Of a stretch of DNA of 54,039 nt, positions 28,527 through 36,192 are shown piece by piece. The notes below the pieces were generated by a model, which saw only the letters and a program-made list of their open reading frames with translations, ran no database searches and had not been told where the DNA came from. Source of the stretch: Alphaproteobacteria bacterium (GTDB lineage Bacteria > Pseudomonadota > Alphaproteobacteria > Rhodobacterales > Rhodobacteraceae); assembly GCA_030425185.1 (NCBI GenBank), contig JAUIAU010000021.1, forward strand, positions 1 to 54,039, written 5' to 3'. Both the position numbers and the translations under genes were made by a program. Each line of letters starts with the position of its first letter. Within the stretch, counting starts at the first letter, position 1.

Positions 28527-29666
28527 TCAGCGGCAGCTCAGAACCGTCGAGCCCAGCTCGGGAGAAATGCCCGGCCGGCGGGCCCCGGTCTGCGTCATCC
28601 CGAACAGCGTCTGTGGCCCGGCTGGCAGTTCTCTATACGAGCCTTGTGCGTCGGGTCCCCGGGCGTCGAAGGTCACCGCGACGTTGCGGTCCCCCCGCGT
28701 CATCAGGCCAAAATACTTGACCCCGTCGGTCGAGAGGGCGGCAAGCACCCCGTCGGCATCCCCCGGCCCGTCAACATCGGAGACCCAGATATTGCTGCCG
28801 ACATGGGCATGCATCTGCCCCAGGTCACCGTTCCAGAACCCGGTCTGCGACGCGACGCCCCGCTGGGCATCGATGGCAAAGGCGCGCCCGCCCCAGAAAT
28901 TGTCGAGGAACAGCGGCGGCGCACCACGACGTGTCCCGTCCCACGCCTTGAGCGCCCTGTCGGTGCTCCAGCGCCACTCGCCATCGAACCCGTCGGCGCT
29001 GTCGAGGCGGAAGCGGAAGACCCCGTTCCCCCCGCCATTCAGCTCGTTGGTGAATATCCCGCTGGCGCAGGCGCCGTAGACCCGCCCGACAAGAATGCCG
29101 CGATCGGCATAGTCCCCGATCAGGAAATACTCGTTCCCGACGATGAACTGGACGAGATCGAGCGTCCCGAAGTCCGACGCCCAGCTGCCTGCGAACGACG
29201 GGGCACGGCCGCCCGGCTCCTGCGGGGCGGGCGGAGGATCGGCGACGACCCGGCCGCCGTCGATCAGCTGGTCGGCCGCAAGGCGGACTCCATCGACGAT
29301 GACCGTCACGCGCCGGGGGTCGGACACGACGATCCGCAGGATGTTGCCTTCGACGACAAACGCGTCGGCGTCCCGCGCGACCTTGCCCGTGGCGACACCG
29401 CCATTGATCACGTCCCCGCGTTCGAGGCCGATCGCATCGACGCTCTCGAGCCGGCCGGCCGCCTCGATCCGGTACTCGATGTCGTCGTCGGACTCGATCA
29501 GGATCCCGTGGTCCATTCGCGCGGTATTGTTCGACAGTGCCTGCGCAAGAAGGCCGAGCAACAGGATCGTCGCCACCGTTTCCCCCGAGTCGGCCCGCGC
29601 CGGTTCCGGGGTCGCAGGCACGAGCAACGTCGTGCAGAGCAATGTTGTCATCAGCAATTTTCGCAT
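28527..29666 (-). CDS. Exported protein of unknown function
   Basis: 379-residue protein with a cleavable signal peptide (about 1-25, ending PARA). The ATG at 29666 has GGGAGGG at good spacing. After a short hydrophobic stretch (TVATILLLGLLAQALSNN) there is a region of small beta-strand repeats (about 50-140) with VxVxGxxLRIVV-type spacing, then a beta-rich domain (about 165-379) full of Trp, Gly and Asp (FAGSWASDFGTLDLVQF, GEWRWSTD, FWGGRAFAID, GNDG-type turns). Only a few cysteines, one at the extreme C-terminus (LSCR). I recognise no family. It might be a surface or periplasmic beta-sandwich protein. The downstream neighbour is the META-domain gene. Confidence 0.6.
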   Translation of the reverse strand: MRKLLMTTLLCTTLLVPATPEPARADSGETVATILLLGLLAQALSNNTARMDHGILIESDDDIEYRIEAAGRLESVDAIGLERGDVINGGVATGKVARDADAFVVEGNILRIVVSDPRRVTVIVDGVRLAADQLIDGGRVVADPPPAPQEPGGRAPSFAGSWASDFGTLDLVQFIVGNEYFLIGDYADRGILVGRVYGACASGIFTNELNGGGNGVFRFRLDSADGFDGEWRWSTDRALKAWDGTRRGAPPLFLDNFWGGRAFAIDAQRGVASQTGFWNGDLGQMHAHVGSNIWVSDVDGPGDADGVLAALSTDGVKYFGLMTRGDRNVAVTFDARGPDAQGSYRELPAGPQTLFGMTQTGARRPGISPELGSTVLSCR

Positions 29667-30084
29667 GGGGCCCTCCCAGATCGTGGGCCAAGAGAAGTCC
29701 CACCGTCGCGTCAAGTTTGACGCCCGGGACTGCCATTGCATCAGGAAATTGCGGACAATCGGCTATCTTTCAAAACCGAAAAGGTCCGAAAAATCTTGCC
29801 TGAATATCTTTGGGAATGACTGAAAGAATATACCCCGGAAAGCGAAGGGCATCTTTCGGCCCCGGGCCTGCCCGCGCGCGCCCTGCCCTGCTTGGCCGGA
29901 ACGGCGTCAGCAGCAGGCCCGCGCCGGTCCCGTGAGCGCCCGATCCATCCCCGGATCTGTGCACAGGGCCGGACGTCCCGTCGCACCCCAGATCTGTGGA
30001 CGCCCCCGCCCGGCATGGCACCAACCTCGGATAATATCTAAAGATTTCTGGACGGGCCGCCTGTGGACAAGTACGTGGATACCG

Positions 30085-30199
30085 TGTTTCCGGATTGTGG
30101 CTTGCCACGCCCCCATCGCTCCGCCTGCTCTGGAGCACCTATCCGGACCTGCACTTTGCTTCAACGCAAACTGGGCGCCCTCGTGGCGCCTTCTTTTTT
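30085..30199 (+). ncRNA. Candidate small RNA 1 with intrinsic terminator
   Basis: Predicted from sequence structure only. A 7-bp outer stem, TCCGGAT (30089-30095) and ATCCGGA (30141-30147), encloses CTTGCCACG and CGCTCCGCCTGCTC. A small hairpin TTTGC-TTCAAC-GCAAA (30155-30170) follows, then a terminator: GGCGCC-CTCGT-GGCGCC (30174-30190) and TTCTTTTTT. The layout and the inner motif recur in the next candidate about 220 bases downstream, which argues for a real RNA family. The 5' end is a guess. Confidence 0.45.
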
Positions 30200-30309
30200 G
30201 GCCAATCCCATCCTCGGACCAACCGGACAGCCACCGATGTCCGTATTCGACAACGGACCCCACCTTCTGGCTGAATTGACCAGATGATGTGTTTGGGTGA
30301 CCCTAAGAC

Positions 30310-30434
30310 AACACGATATGGGATCGTGACTCGCCTTGCCACGCGGCGCCCGCTCTGCCTGCTCGAGCCCGCGCTGCCCCCCATATCGTGTTCCCTGCGC
30401 AACTTGAGCGGTGCTTCGGCATCGCTCATTTTTT
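30310..30434 (+). ncRNA. Candidate small RNA 2 with intrinsic terminator
   Basis: A perfect 13-bp outer stem, AACACGATATGGG (30310-30322) and CCCATATCGTGTT (30380-30392), encloses CTTGCCACG-N7-CGCTCTGCCTGCTC. This inner motif matches candidate 1 in order and spacing. A strong intrinsic terminator follows: TGAGCGGTGC-TTCG-GCATCGCTCA (30405-30428), with a UUCG tetraloop and one G-U pair, then six T. A TTGACC hexamer (30276-30281) is a plausible -35 element, but no good -10 is seen. It does not match the conserved cores of SRP RNA, tmRNA or RNase P RNA. Confidence 0.5.
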
Positions 30435-30569
30435 GCGGGATCGGGCGCGTTTCTCCAATCTGTGGAAACTGGCGGTGTCCCTGTGGATAAGTCCAAGACG
30501 CCGCACAGGTCCTCACGACAGCGCCCGGCTGCACGCCGCGCCCGGAGACCAACCCTGTCCTCTTGTCGG

Positions 30570-30616
30570 AGTGGTGCCCCCAGACGGACTCGAACCGCCG
30601 ACCCCCTGATTACAAA
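30570..30616. repeat. Left copy of the 47-bp attachment repeat (tRNA-Thr 3' half)
   Basis: Identical over 47 bases to 40496-40542. It corresponds to the tRNA-Thr gene from the anticodon loop to the encoded CCA and three flanking bases. The rest of the tRNA is absent here, so this is not a functional tRNA but a duplicated integration core. It marks the left end of the island. Confidence 0.9.
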
Positions 30617-30784
30617 CTGCCGTATTGCGATTCTCTGCTTTACCCTTGGTTACGCTAAATTACTGAATTTGTTCCGACATCATTGACCGGCGAAACTCTC
30701 CCCGACTACCGATTACCCCACGGTTTCCGGCCCCGCTCTTCCATAGGGCTTCCATGAATCGGGCCGGTCCGAGGAGGTAATCGG

Positions 30785-31390
30785 ATGCCCAAACTGACCC
30801 AGCGCAGCGTGACCGCCCTGCAGGTCGAGCCGAAGGACTATTTCGTGTGGGATGCGACCCTTCCCGGCTTCGGGGTCCGGGTGCTGCCCAGTGGGGTGAA
30901 GACCTACCAGGTGCAGTACCGGAAAGGAGCCCGCACCCGGCGCGCCGCACTCGGTCGGCACGGGACCATCACGACGGAAGAGGCCCGCGCCATTGCACGC
31001 GGGATGCTCGGGCAGGTGGCCGGGGGACTGGACCCCGTCGAGGAGATCGCGCTTGAGAGGATGGCCCCGACGATGGCCGGTCTGTGCGACCGGTTCCTCG
31101 AACTGCATGTGGACGTGCGCCTCAAGCCAGGGACGGCGCGGGACTACCGCGCGCAAATCCGGCAGCGGATCAAGCCCGCGCTTGGCTGCTTCAAGGTCAC
31201 GGACGTGCATCGCAAGGACGTCGCCAAGGCTGTTCGCTATGACAAGCGACGCTATCGCCGCCGCAACCGGATCGAGATCATGTTCGGCCGCCTGAAGGAC
31301 TGGCGCCGGATCGCAACACGCTACGACAGGTGCGCCAAAGTCTTCCTCTCGGCCGTCGCTCTCGCCGCAACCGTGATGTTCTGGCTTTGA
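30785..31390 (+). pseudogene. Tyrosine integrase N-terminus fused in frame to an IS5 transposase C-terminus
   Basis: The first 150 or so codons are the N-terminal part of a P4/DUF4102-type phage integrase: an arm-binding domain (MPKLTQRSV, VWDATLPGFGVRVLPSGVK, YRKGARTRRAALGRHG) and the start of the core-binding domain (MAGLCDRFLELHV...KPGTARDYRAQI). At about 31235 it switches to the C-terminal 50 residues of an IS5-family transposase (YDKRRYRRRNRIEIMFGRLK). The catalytic integrase domain (R-H-R-Y) is missing, so it cannot recombine. The reading frame stays open across the junction and a strong ribosome-binding site (GAGGAGGT) remains, so a hybrid protein could still be made. It lies 169 bases inside the left attachment copy. 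Confidence 0.88.
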
Positions 31391-31412
31391 CCATCAATGA
31401 GTCTGGAGCCTA
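31236..31412 (+). mobile_element. Remnant of an IS5-family element (right end)
   Basis: Encodes only the last 50 residues of an IS5-family DDE transposase, including the RRRNRIEIMFGRLKDWRR segment that normally carries the catalytic Glu. The likely element end is the short sequence after the stop codon, around GAGTCTGGAGCC. The rest of the element is absent, so the insertion was followed by a deletion that also removed the integrase catalytic domain. The exact boundary is uncertain by some tens of bases. Confidence 0.65.
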
Positions 31413-31439
31413 GAGATATCTCACCAGCGCCCACCAGCC

Positions 31440-32669
31440 TCAAACGGTCCCGCTTCCGGGTGTCAGGTCAGACGGCAGGTCCATGAGGAACTGTTCCGAC
31501 AACGGAAGCGCCGCGGCTCCGAGGGCGCGGGCCGAGGCGCCGACGGTCCCCTCCCTCAGGTCCGGGCGATCCAGCCCCAGGAAGCTCATGCGGTCGAGGG
31601 AGGTTCTGACCGCAGCCGTCAGGTCGGAGCGCAGCCGCGGCGGGAAGGACCCGTCGATCAGGACGCAGGGCACCTCGATGACGGAGGCCGCGGCTGTGAT
31701 GGCGAAGGCGATGCCGGCCGCGGCGTCCTCGATCCAGCGGGCAAGGAGGGGCGGGTCGGTATACCAGAGCTCGGGGTTCAGCCACAGTTCCTGTGCGGCG
31801 ACCCCGCGCTGGACGAGCTGCCGCTCCAGTCCCGAAAGCGAGGCCACGTCGATCAGCTGGCGCTGCCCTTCGGGCGACGGCACCGGCATCGAGCCGAGCG
31901 CGGCGGCATTCCCGGTCGGTCCGGTGTGCAGCCGGTCGTTCAGCACAAGTCCGCCGCCGATGAAGTAGCCGACGTAGAAATAAAGGAAATCAGGCGGTGT
32001 GTCCTCGGCCCCGAACACCAGCTCCGCGCCGCAGGCGGCCGTGGCATCGTTCTGCAGGAACACCGGAACCGCGAGTTCCTGCGCCAGCAGAGACAACAGA
32101 TCCGTCTGTCGCCACGGCTCCATTTCCGCGGGATCGACACCCAGCGGTTCGGCCCAGCTCCAGAGCTGGAAGGGAATAGCGATGCCGAGACCCGCGATGC
32201 GCCCGCGGGCCGTCGCGCTGAGCCCGTTGCGCAGGGCGGCAAAGGCCTCCACGGCAAAGGCGATCGTACGTTCCGGGGTCGGGTGCGAGTGCACCTGCAC
32301 CCGCCGCGCGATGACATCCCCGAGGAAGTTGGTCAGAACCATCTCGCAACTGCGCCGGCCGACCTTCAGGCCGAAAAACAGGGCGCCGTCCCCGGCAAGG
32401 TGCATCGGGATCAGCGGTTGTCCGACCTTCCCGCGCACCGGAGCGCCCCGCAGGATCAGGCCATCCTCTTCCAGCGCGCGCATGATGACCGACATCGTCT
32501 GCGCCGAGAGCCCGGTCCGCCGCGCGATTTCGGCGCGGGCCATCGGTCCGAAGCGGCGGAGCATGGTCAGGATCAGCCGCTCGTTCTGGGCCCGGATGCC
32601 ATCCGCACGCCCCGACAGAAGCGCGGTTACGGTTTCCCGTCCCTCCATGCTGCCCAATTCGCCCGGCAT
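31440..32669 (-). CDS. ROK-family transcriptional regulator of the sugar operon
   Basis: 409-residue regulator with an N-terminal winged helix (about 30-85, MARAEIARRTGLSAQTMSVIMRALE) and a C-terminal ROK sugar-kinase fold (about 105-400). The kinase signature is degenerate: FGLKVGRRSCEM lacks the DxGGT phosphate loop and the usual zinc-binding cysteines (GxCxCGxxGC) are absent, while FLQNDATAAC keeps the Asn-Asp sugar-binding pair. So it senses sugar but should not phosphorylate it, as in XylR/FrcR-type repressors. It diverges from the transporter operon across 158 bases that contain a palindromic operator, so it probably represses both directions until sugar binds. Confidence 0.88.
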   Translation of the reverse strand: MPGELGSMEGRETVTALLSGRADGIRAQNERLILTMLRRFGPMARAEIARRTGLSAQTMSVIMRALEEDGLILRGAPVRGKVGQPLIPMHLAGDGALFFGLKVGRRSCEMVLTNFLGDVIARRVQVHSHPTPERTIAFAVEAFAALRNGLSATARGRIAGLGIAIPFQLWSWAEPLGVDPAEMEPWRQTDLLSLLAQELAVPVFLQNDATAACGAELVFGAEDTPPDFLYFYVGYFIGGGLVLNDRLHTGPTGNAAALGSMPVPSPEGQRQLIDVASLSGLERQLVQRGVAAQELWLNPELWYTDPPLLARWIEDAAAGIAFAITAAASVIEVPCVLIDGSFPPRLRSDLTAAVRTSLDRMSFLGLDRPDLREGTVGASARALGAAALPLSEQFLMDLPSDLTPGSGTV

Positions 32670-32713
32670 TGCGACCTCCCTGTCGTGGCCAAACCCTTCC
32701 CCAGTCCCGATGG

Positions 32714-32753
32714 CCTGTCAATAATAAACCAAGTTGATTTAATTATTGACAGG
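32714..32753. promoter_or_regulatory. Nested palindromic operator and divergent -35 elements
   Basis: Outer perfect 12-bp inverted repeat: CCTGTCAATAAT (32714-32725) and ATTATTGACAGG (32742-32753). Between them lies a second palindrome, TAAACCAAGTTGATTTA (32725-32741), of form TAAAyCAAsTTGrTTTA. Each outer arm contains TTGACA reading outwards, so the two divergent -35 boxes sit inside the operator. A partial copy of the inner site occurs upstream of xylB. The ROK protein encoded at the left is the obvious candidate to bind here. Confidence 0.65.
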
Positions 32754-32827
32754 GGACTGCGACTCCGCCCAGATGGCGCTGTTTCGAGCCGCGCGGAGAG
32801 CGTGCGGCGCCACGGGAGGAGAGAAAC

Positions 32828-33862
32828 ATGACCTATTCGTTCGCGAAATCTGCCCTCATGGGCGCGACCGCGCTGACGCTGCTCGGCTTCGCAGGTGCCG
32901 CCGAGGCGGGCAGCCACGGGATCAGCGCCTGCCTGATCACCAAGACCGACACCAACCCCTTCTTCGTGAAGATGAAGGAAGGCGCCGAGGCCAAGGCCGA
33001 GGAACTCGGCATCACCCTGTCCACCTATGCCGGCAAGATCGACGGCGACGTGGAGAGCCAGATCGCGGCCGTCGAAAGCTGCATCGCCGCAGGCGCCAAG
33101 GGCATCCTGATCACGCCGTCGGATAGCCGCGCCCTGGCGCCGGTCGTGACCCAGGCGCGCGACGCGGGCCTTCTGGTGATTGCGCTCGACACGCCGTTCG
33201 AGCCGGCAGATACCGCTGACGCGACCTTCGCCACCGACAACTTCCTCGCCGGCGAGCTGATCGGCAAGTGGGCCGCGGCAACCATGGGCGACACCTCGGG
33301 TGCCAAGATCGCGCTGCTGGACCTCAACGCCTCGGAAATCTCGGTCGACTACCTGCGCGACCAGGGCTTCCTTCAGGGCTTCGGCGTCGACATTAAGGAT
33401 CCGACCGACATCGGTGACGAGGACGACGCCCGCATCGTCGGCAACGACGTGACCAACGGCAACGAGGAAGGCGGCCGGACCGCGATGGAGAACCTGCTCC
33501 AGAAGGATCCGGGCGTGAACGTCGTCTACACCATCAACGAGCCGGCCGCTGCCGGGGCCTACGAGGCGCTGAAGGCCGTCGGCCTGGAAGGTCAGGCGAT
33601 GATCGTTTCGGTCGATGGCGGCTGCCCGGGTGTGCAGAACGTGGCCGAGGGCGTGATCGGCGCGACCTCGATGCAGTTCCCGCTGCTGATGGCGTCGCTC
33701 GGCATCGAAGCGATCAAGACCTTCGCCGAGACCGGCGAGAAGCCGTCCAACACCGAAGGCCTCGACTTCTACAACACCGGCGTTCAGCTCGTGACCGACA
33801 AGCCGGTTGACGGCATCCCTTCGATCACCTCGGCCGAAGCGCTCTCGCTCTGCTGGGGCTGA
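32828..33862 (+). CDS. frcB: Sugar ABC transporter substrate-binding protein (FrcB-like)
   Basis: 344-residue periplasmic-binding protein of the ribose/CUT2 class (peripla_BP_4) with a signal peptide (about 1-26, ending AEAGS). The first lobe begins [21 protein letters not shown] and the hinge and second lobe include [21 protein letters not shown] and [15 protein letters not shown]. The whole gene set resembles the fructose/ribose FrcBCA system of rhizobia, but a xylulokinase in the same island suggests a pentose or polyol substrate. It is the first gene of the operon, with GGGAGGAG before the ATG. Confidence 0.88.
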   Translation: MTYSFAKSALMGATALTLLGFAGAAEAGSHGISACLITKTDTNPFFVKMKEGAEAKAEELGITLSTYAGKIDGDVESQIAAVESCIAAGAKGILITPSDSRALAPVVTQARDAGLLVIALDTPFEPADTADATFATDNFLAGELIGKWAAATMGDTSGAKIALLDLNASEISVDYLRDQGFLQGFGVDIKDPTDIGDEDDARIVGNDVTNGNEEGGRTAMENLLQKDPGVNVVYTINEPAAAGAYEALKAVGLEGQAMIVSVDGGCPGVQNVAEGVIGATSMQFPLLMASLGIEAIKTFAETGEKPSNTEGLDFYNTGVQLVTDKPVDGIPSITSAEALSLCWG

Positions 33863-33876
33863 TCCCCGGTTCCGGG

Positions 33877-33903
33877 GACGGGGGCGCGTCCAGCGCCCCC
33901 GTC
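33877..33903 (+). terminator. Intercistronic hairpin after the binding-protein gene
   Basis: Perfect 11-bp stem, GACGGGGGCGC and GCGCCCCCGTC, with the 5-base loop GTCCA, in the 130-base gap between binding-protein and permease genes. There is no T-run. Such hairpins usually stabilise the upstream mRNA end or cause partial termination, so that the binding protein is made in excess. Confidence 0.6.
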
Positions 33904-33993
33904 ACCCCTCGGCGGCCCGGATGGTCGCCATCGCGGCGCCCGCTTGCCTGACGCGGGCCATCTGCGGCACCGTCATCCCAGGGAGGATCCACC

Positions 33994-35076
33994 ATGACCG
34001 ACACGCCTGAGAGGGGCCGTGGCGCACAGGACTACGAGTCCGTCGTCGCCCAGAGCGACACCGCCGTGGCGCGTTTCGAGGAGCGGCACCGCTCGCCGCT
34101 CGGACTTCTGCAACATATCCTGCACGGCAACCCGACGCTGGTGCCGGTCATCGTGCTGATCCTGTCCGTGGGCGTCTTCGGGATCGTGGCGGGCGAGCGG
34201 TTCTTCTCCGCCTTCAACCTGTCCCTGATCCTGCAGCAGGTGTCGATCATCGGTATTCTCGCTGCCGCGCAGACCCTGATCATCCTCACGGCCGGCATCG
34301 ACCTGTCGGTGGCGGCGGTGATGGTGCTGATGTCCGTCATCGCCGGGAACCTTGCCGTCTACATGGGTGTTCCCGCGCCGATCGCCCTTCTGGTCTCCTT
34401 CATCGGGGGCACCGCGGCGGGGCTGTTGAACGGGCTGCTCGTCACCAAGGTCAAGCTGCCGCCCTTCATCACGACGCTCGGCACGTGGTCGATCTTCTAT
34501 GCCCTCAACCTTTGGCTGTCGGGCGCGCAATCGATCCGCAGCCAGGACATCGACGAGCAGGCGCCGTTGCTGAAAGTCTTCGGCACCGTGATCGAGATCG
34601 GAGGCGCCCGCATCACCTGGGGATCGCTGCTGATGGTCGCCGTCTTCGTGGTGCTCTGGTACATGCTGAACAAGACCGCCTGGGGCCGTCACGTCTATGC
34701 CGTCGGCGATGACAAGGATGCCGCCGAACTGGCGGGGATCCGCACCGACCGCATCCTGATCTCGGTCTACATGCTGGCCGGTCTCGTCTGCGCCGTCGCG
34801 GCCTGGGCCTCCATCGGTCGGGTGGGCTCGATCTCGCCGCAGGCCTTCTACGAAGGCAACCTGCAGTCCATCACCGCCGTCGTCATCGGGGGCATCTCGC
34901 TCTTCGGCGGGCGCGGCTCCATCCTCGGGGCGCTCTTCGGGGCGCTGATCGTGGGGGTGTTCCAATCCGGCCTGCGCCTCGCCGGTGTGGACGTGCTCTG
35001 GCAGGTCTTTGCCATCGGCTGGCTCATCATCATCGCGGTCGCCATCGACCAATGGATCAGAAAGGTGTCGGCATGA
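33994..35076 (+). CDS. frcC: Sugar ABC transporter permease (FrcC-like)
   Basis: 360-residue inner-membrane permease of the CUT2 family with about ten predicted helices. FrcC-like segments include QTLIILTAGIDLSVAAVMVL, the permease signature around GRHVYAVGDDKDAAELAGI, and ITAVVIGGISLFGGRGSI near the C-terminus. A polar N-terminal tail of about 45 residues precedes the first helix. It presumably forms a homodimer with the single ATPase encoded next. Its stop codon overlaps the ATPase start (ATGA). ATG 33994 has GGGAGGA upstream. Confidence 0.9.
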   Translation: MTDTPERGRGAQDYESVVAQSDTAVARFEERHRSPLGLLQHILHGNPTLVPVIVLILSVGVFGIVAGERFFSAFNLSLILQQVSIIGILAAAQTLIILTAGIDLSVAAVMVLMSVIAGNLAVYMGVPAPIALLVSFIGGTAAGLLNGLLVTKVKLPPFITTLGTWSIFYALNLWLSGAQSIRSQDIDEQAPLLKVFGTVIEIGGARITWGSLLMVAVFVVLWYMLNKTAWGRHVYAVGDDKDAAELAGIRTDRILISVYMLAGLVCAVAAWASIGRVGSISPQAFYEGNLQSITAVVIGGISLFGGRGSILGALFGALIVGVFQSGLRLAGVDVLWQVFAIGWLIIIAVAIDQWIRKVSA

Positions 35077-35870
35077 CCTCGCAGGCTCCCATTCTCACCG
35101 CACGCGGACTGGTCAAGCGCTATGGCCGGGTGACCGCGCTCGACAACGCCGACTTCGATCTCTACCCTGGCGAAATCCTCGCCGTGATCGGCGACAACGG
35201 GGCGGGAAAGTCCTCGCTGATCAAGGCGATCTCGGGTGCAATCCGTCCCGACGAGGGCGAGATCCGGCTCGAAGGCAAACCGGTCAGCTTCTCGTCGCCG
35301 CTGGAGGCGCGCGAGGCCGGGATCGAGACGGTCTACCAGACCCTCGCCCTGTCCCCGGCGCTGTCGATCACCGACAACATGTTCGTCGGACGCGAGATCC
35401 GCAAACCCGGGCCGCTGGGCAAGTACTTCCGCATGCTCGATCACCGGGCGATGGAAGAGTTTGCCCGGGAGAAGCTGTCGGAACTCGGGCTGATGACGAT
35501 CCAGAACATCAACCAGGCTGTCGAAACCCTTTCTGGGGGTCAGCGCCAGGGGGTGGCGGTCGCCCGGGCGGCGGCGTTCGGATCGAAGGTCATCATCCTC
35601 GATGAACCGACCGCGGCCCTCGGGGTCAAGGAAAGCCGCAAGGTGCTGGAACTGATCCTCGACGTGCGCAGCCGGGGCATCCCGATCGTGCTGATCTCGC
35701 ACAACATGCCCCATGTCTTCGAGGTGGCGGACCGCATCCACATCCACCGCCTCGGGCGCCGGCTCTGCGTGATCGACCCCAAGTCCCACAGCATGTCGGA
35801 TGCCGTGGCCTTCATGACCGGCGCCAAGGAACCGGGGGATCGCGCCCAGGCGGTCGCCGAGACGGTCTGA
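35073..35870 (+). CDS. frcA: Sugar ABC transporter ATP-binding protein (FrcA-like)
   Basis: 265-residue ATPase with one nucleotide-binding domain, unlike the two-domain RbsA/XylG type, and so of the FrcA subtype. Walker A is GDNGAGKSS (about residues 40-48), the signature is LSGGQRQGVAVARA and Walker B is VIILDEPTAALG. The H-loop is LISHNM. Start: ATG 35073 overlaps the permease stop codon; a reading from 35052 would lie wholly inside frcC. A hairpin (35887-35913) follows the gene. Confidence 0.92.
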   Translation: MTSQAPILTARGLVKRYGRVTALDNADFDLYPGEILAVIGDNGAGKSSLIKAISGAIRPDEGEIRLEGKPVSFSSPLEAREAGIETVYQTLALSPALSITDNMFVGREIRKPGPLGKYFRMLDHRAMEEFAREKLSELGLMTIQNINQAVETLSGGQRQGVAVARAAAFGSKVIILDEPTAALGVKESRKVLELILDVRSRGIPIVLISHNMPHVFEVADRIHIHRLGRRLCVIDPKSHSMSDAVAFMTGAKEPGDRAQAVAETV

Positions 35871-36192
35871 GGCTGCTCGGACTTTAGCGCGCTCTCCCTG
35901 CCGGAGGGCGCGCCCGTCTGTCGCTATGGGCGCGCGGCTGTCTGGTGCAGTGTTCGATCAAGAGCCCGAGCTACCTGCCTCGTCCTCAGATCCGGAGCGG
36001 CAGAGCACCTACTGTCGCGCCAAAAGACCCTCGGGCTGCTGTAACGACCTTCGTTCCAACGATCCTGTTGTCCTACGCCTGTTGGGTTACATAGCAAGCG
36101 GCGGTAAGGTCTGAAGAGTCTGAACGTTCGGTCGAGGCCAAGGTGAGGCCCCGCAACCAATCCTGCGGACCGGATGACCCGCCCGACTGTCG
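35871..36192. other. Gap between the transporter operon and xylB
   Basis: Contains a hairpin with an 11-bp stem, GCGCGCTCTCC (35887-35897) and GGAGGGCGCGC (35903-35913), with one G-T pair, likely ending the transporter mRNA. The remaining 280 bases carry no gene I recognise; the base composition is more even than in the genes beside it and may be remnant DNA. Confidence 0.5.

Larger units (their letters stand above)
29667..30569. other. Gene-free region left of the tRNA-Thr island
   Basis: No convincing protein gene in about 900 bases. It holds two candidate small RNAs (listed separately) and a set of 9-mers resembling the DnaA box, all in one orientation: TGTGGACGC (29995), TGTGGACAA (30062), TGTGGAAAC (30461) and the exact box TGTGGATAA (30482). 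There is also TGTGCACAG at 29958 and an AT-rich patch at about 30029-30044. This is either regulatory DNA or a replication-related region. Confidence 0.45.

Noticed and set aside
29667-30569. Definite chromosomal replication origin
   Set aside because: The DnaA-like boxes are suggestive, but the neighbours expected at alphaproteobacterial origins (such as hemE, gidA or parAB) are absent. Kept only as a low-interest finding.
30572-30616. A second tRNA-Thr gene
   Set aside because: Only the 3' half is present. The 5' half, including D arm and acceptor strand, is missing, so it is an att remnant.
31440-32669. Glucokinase or other ROK kinase
   Set aside because: It has an N-terminal winged helix, lacks the DxGGT loop and lacks the zinc-binding cysteines. 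Regulator is the better call.
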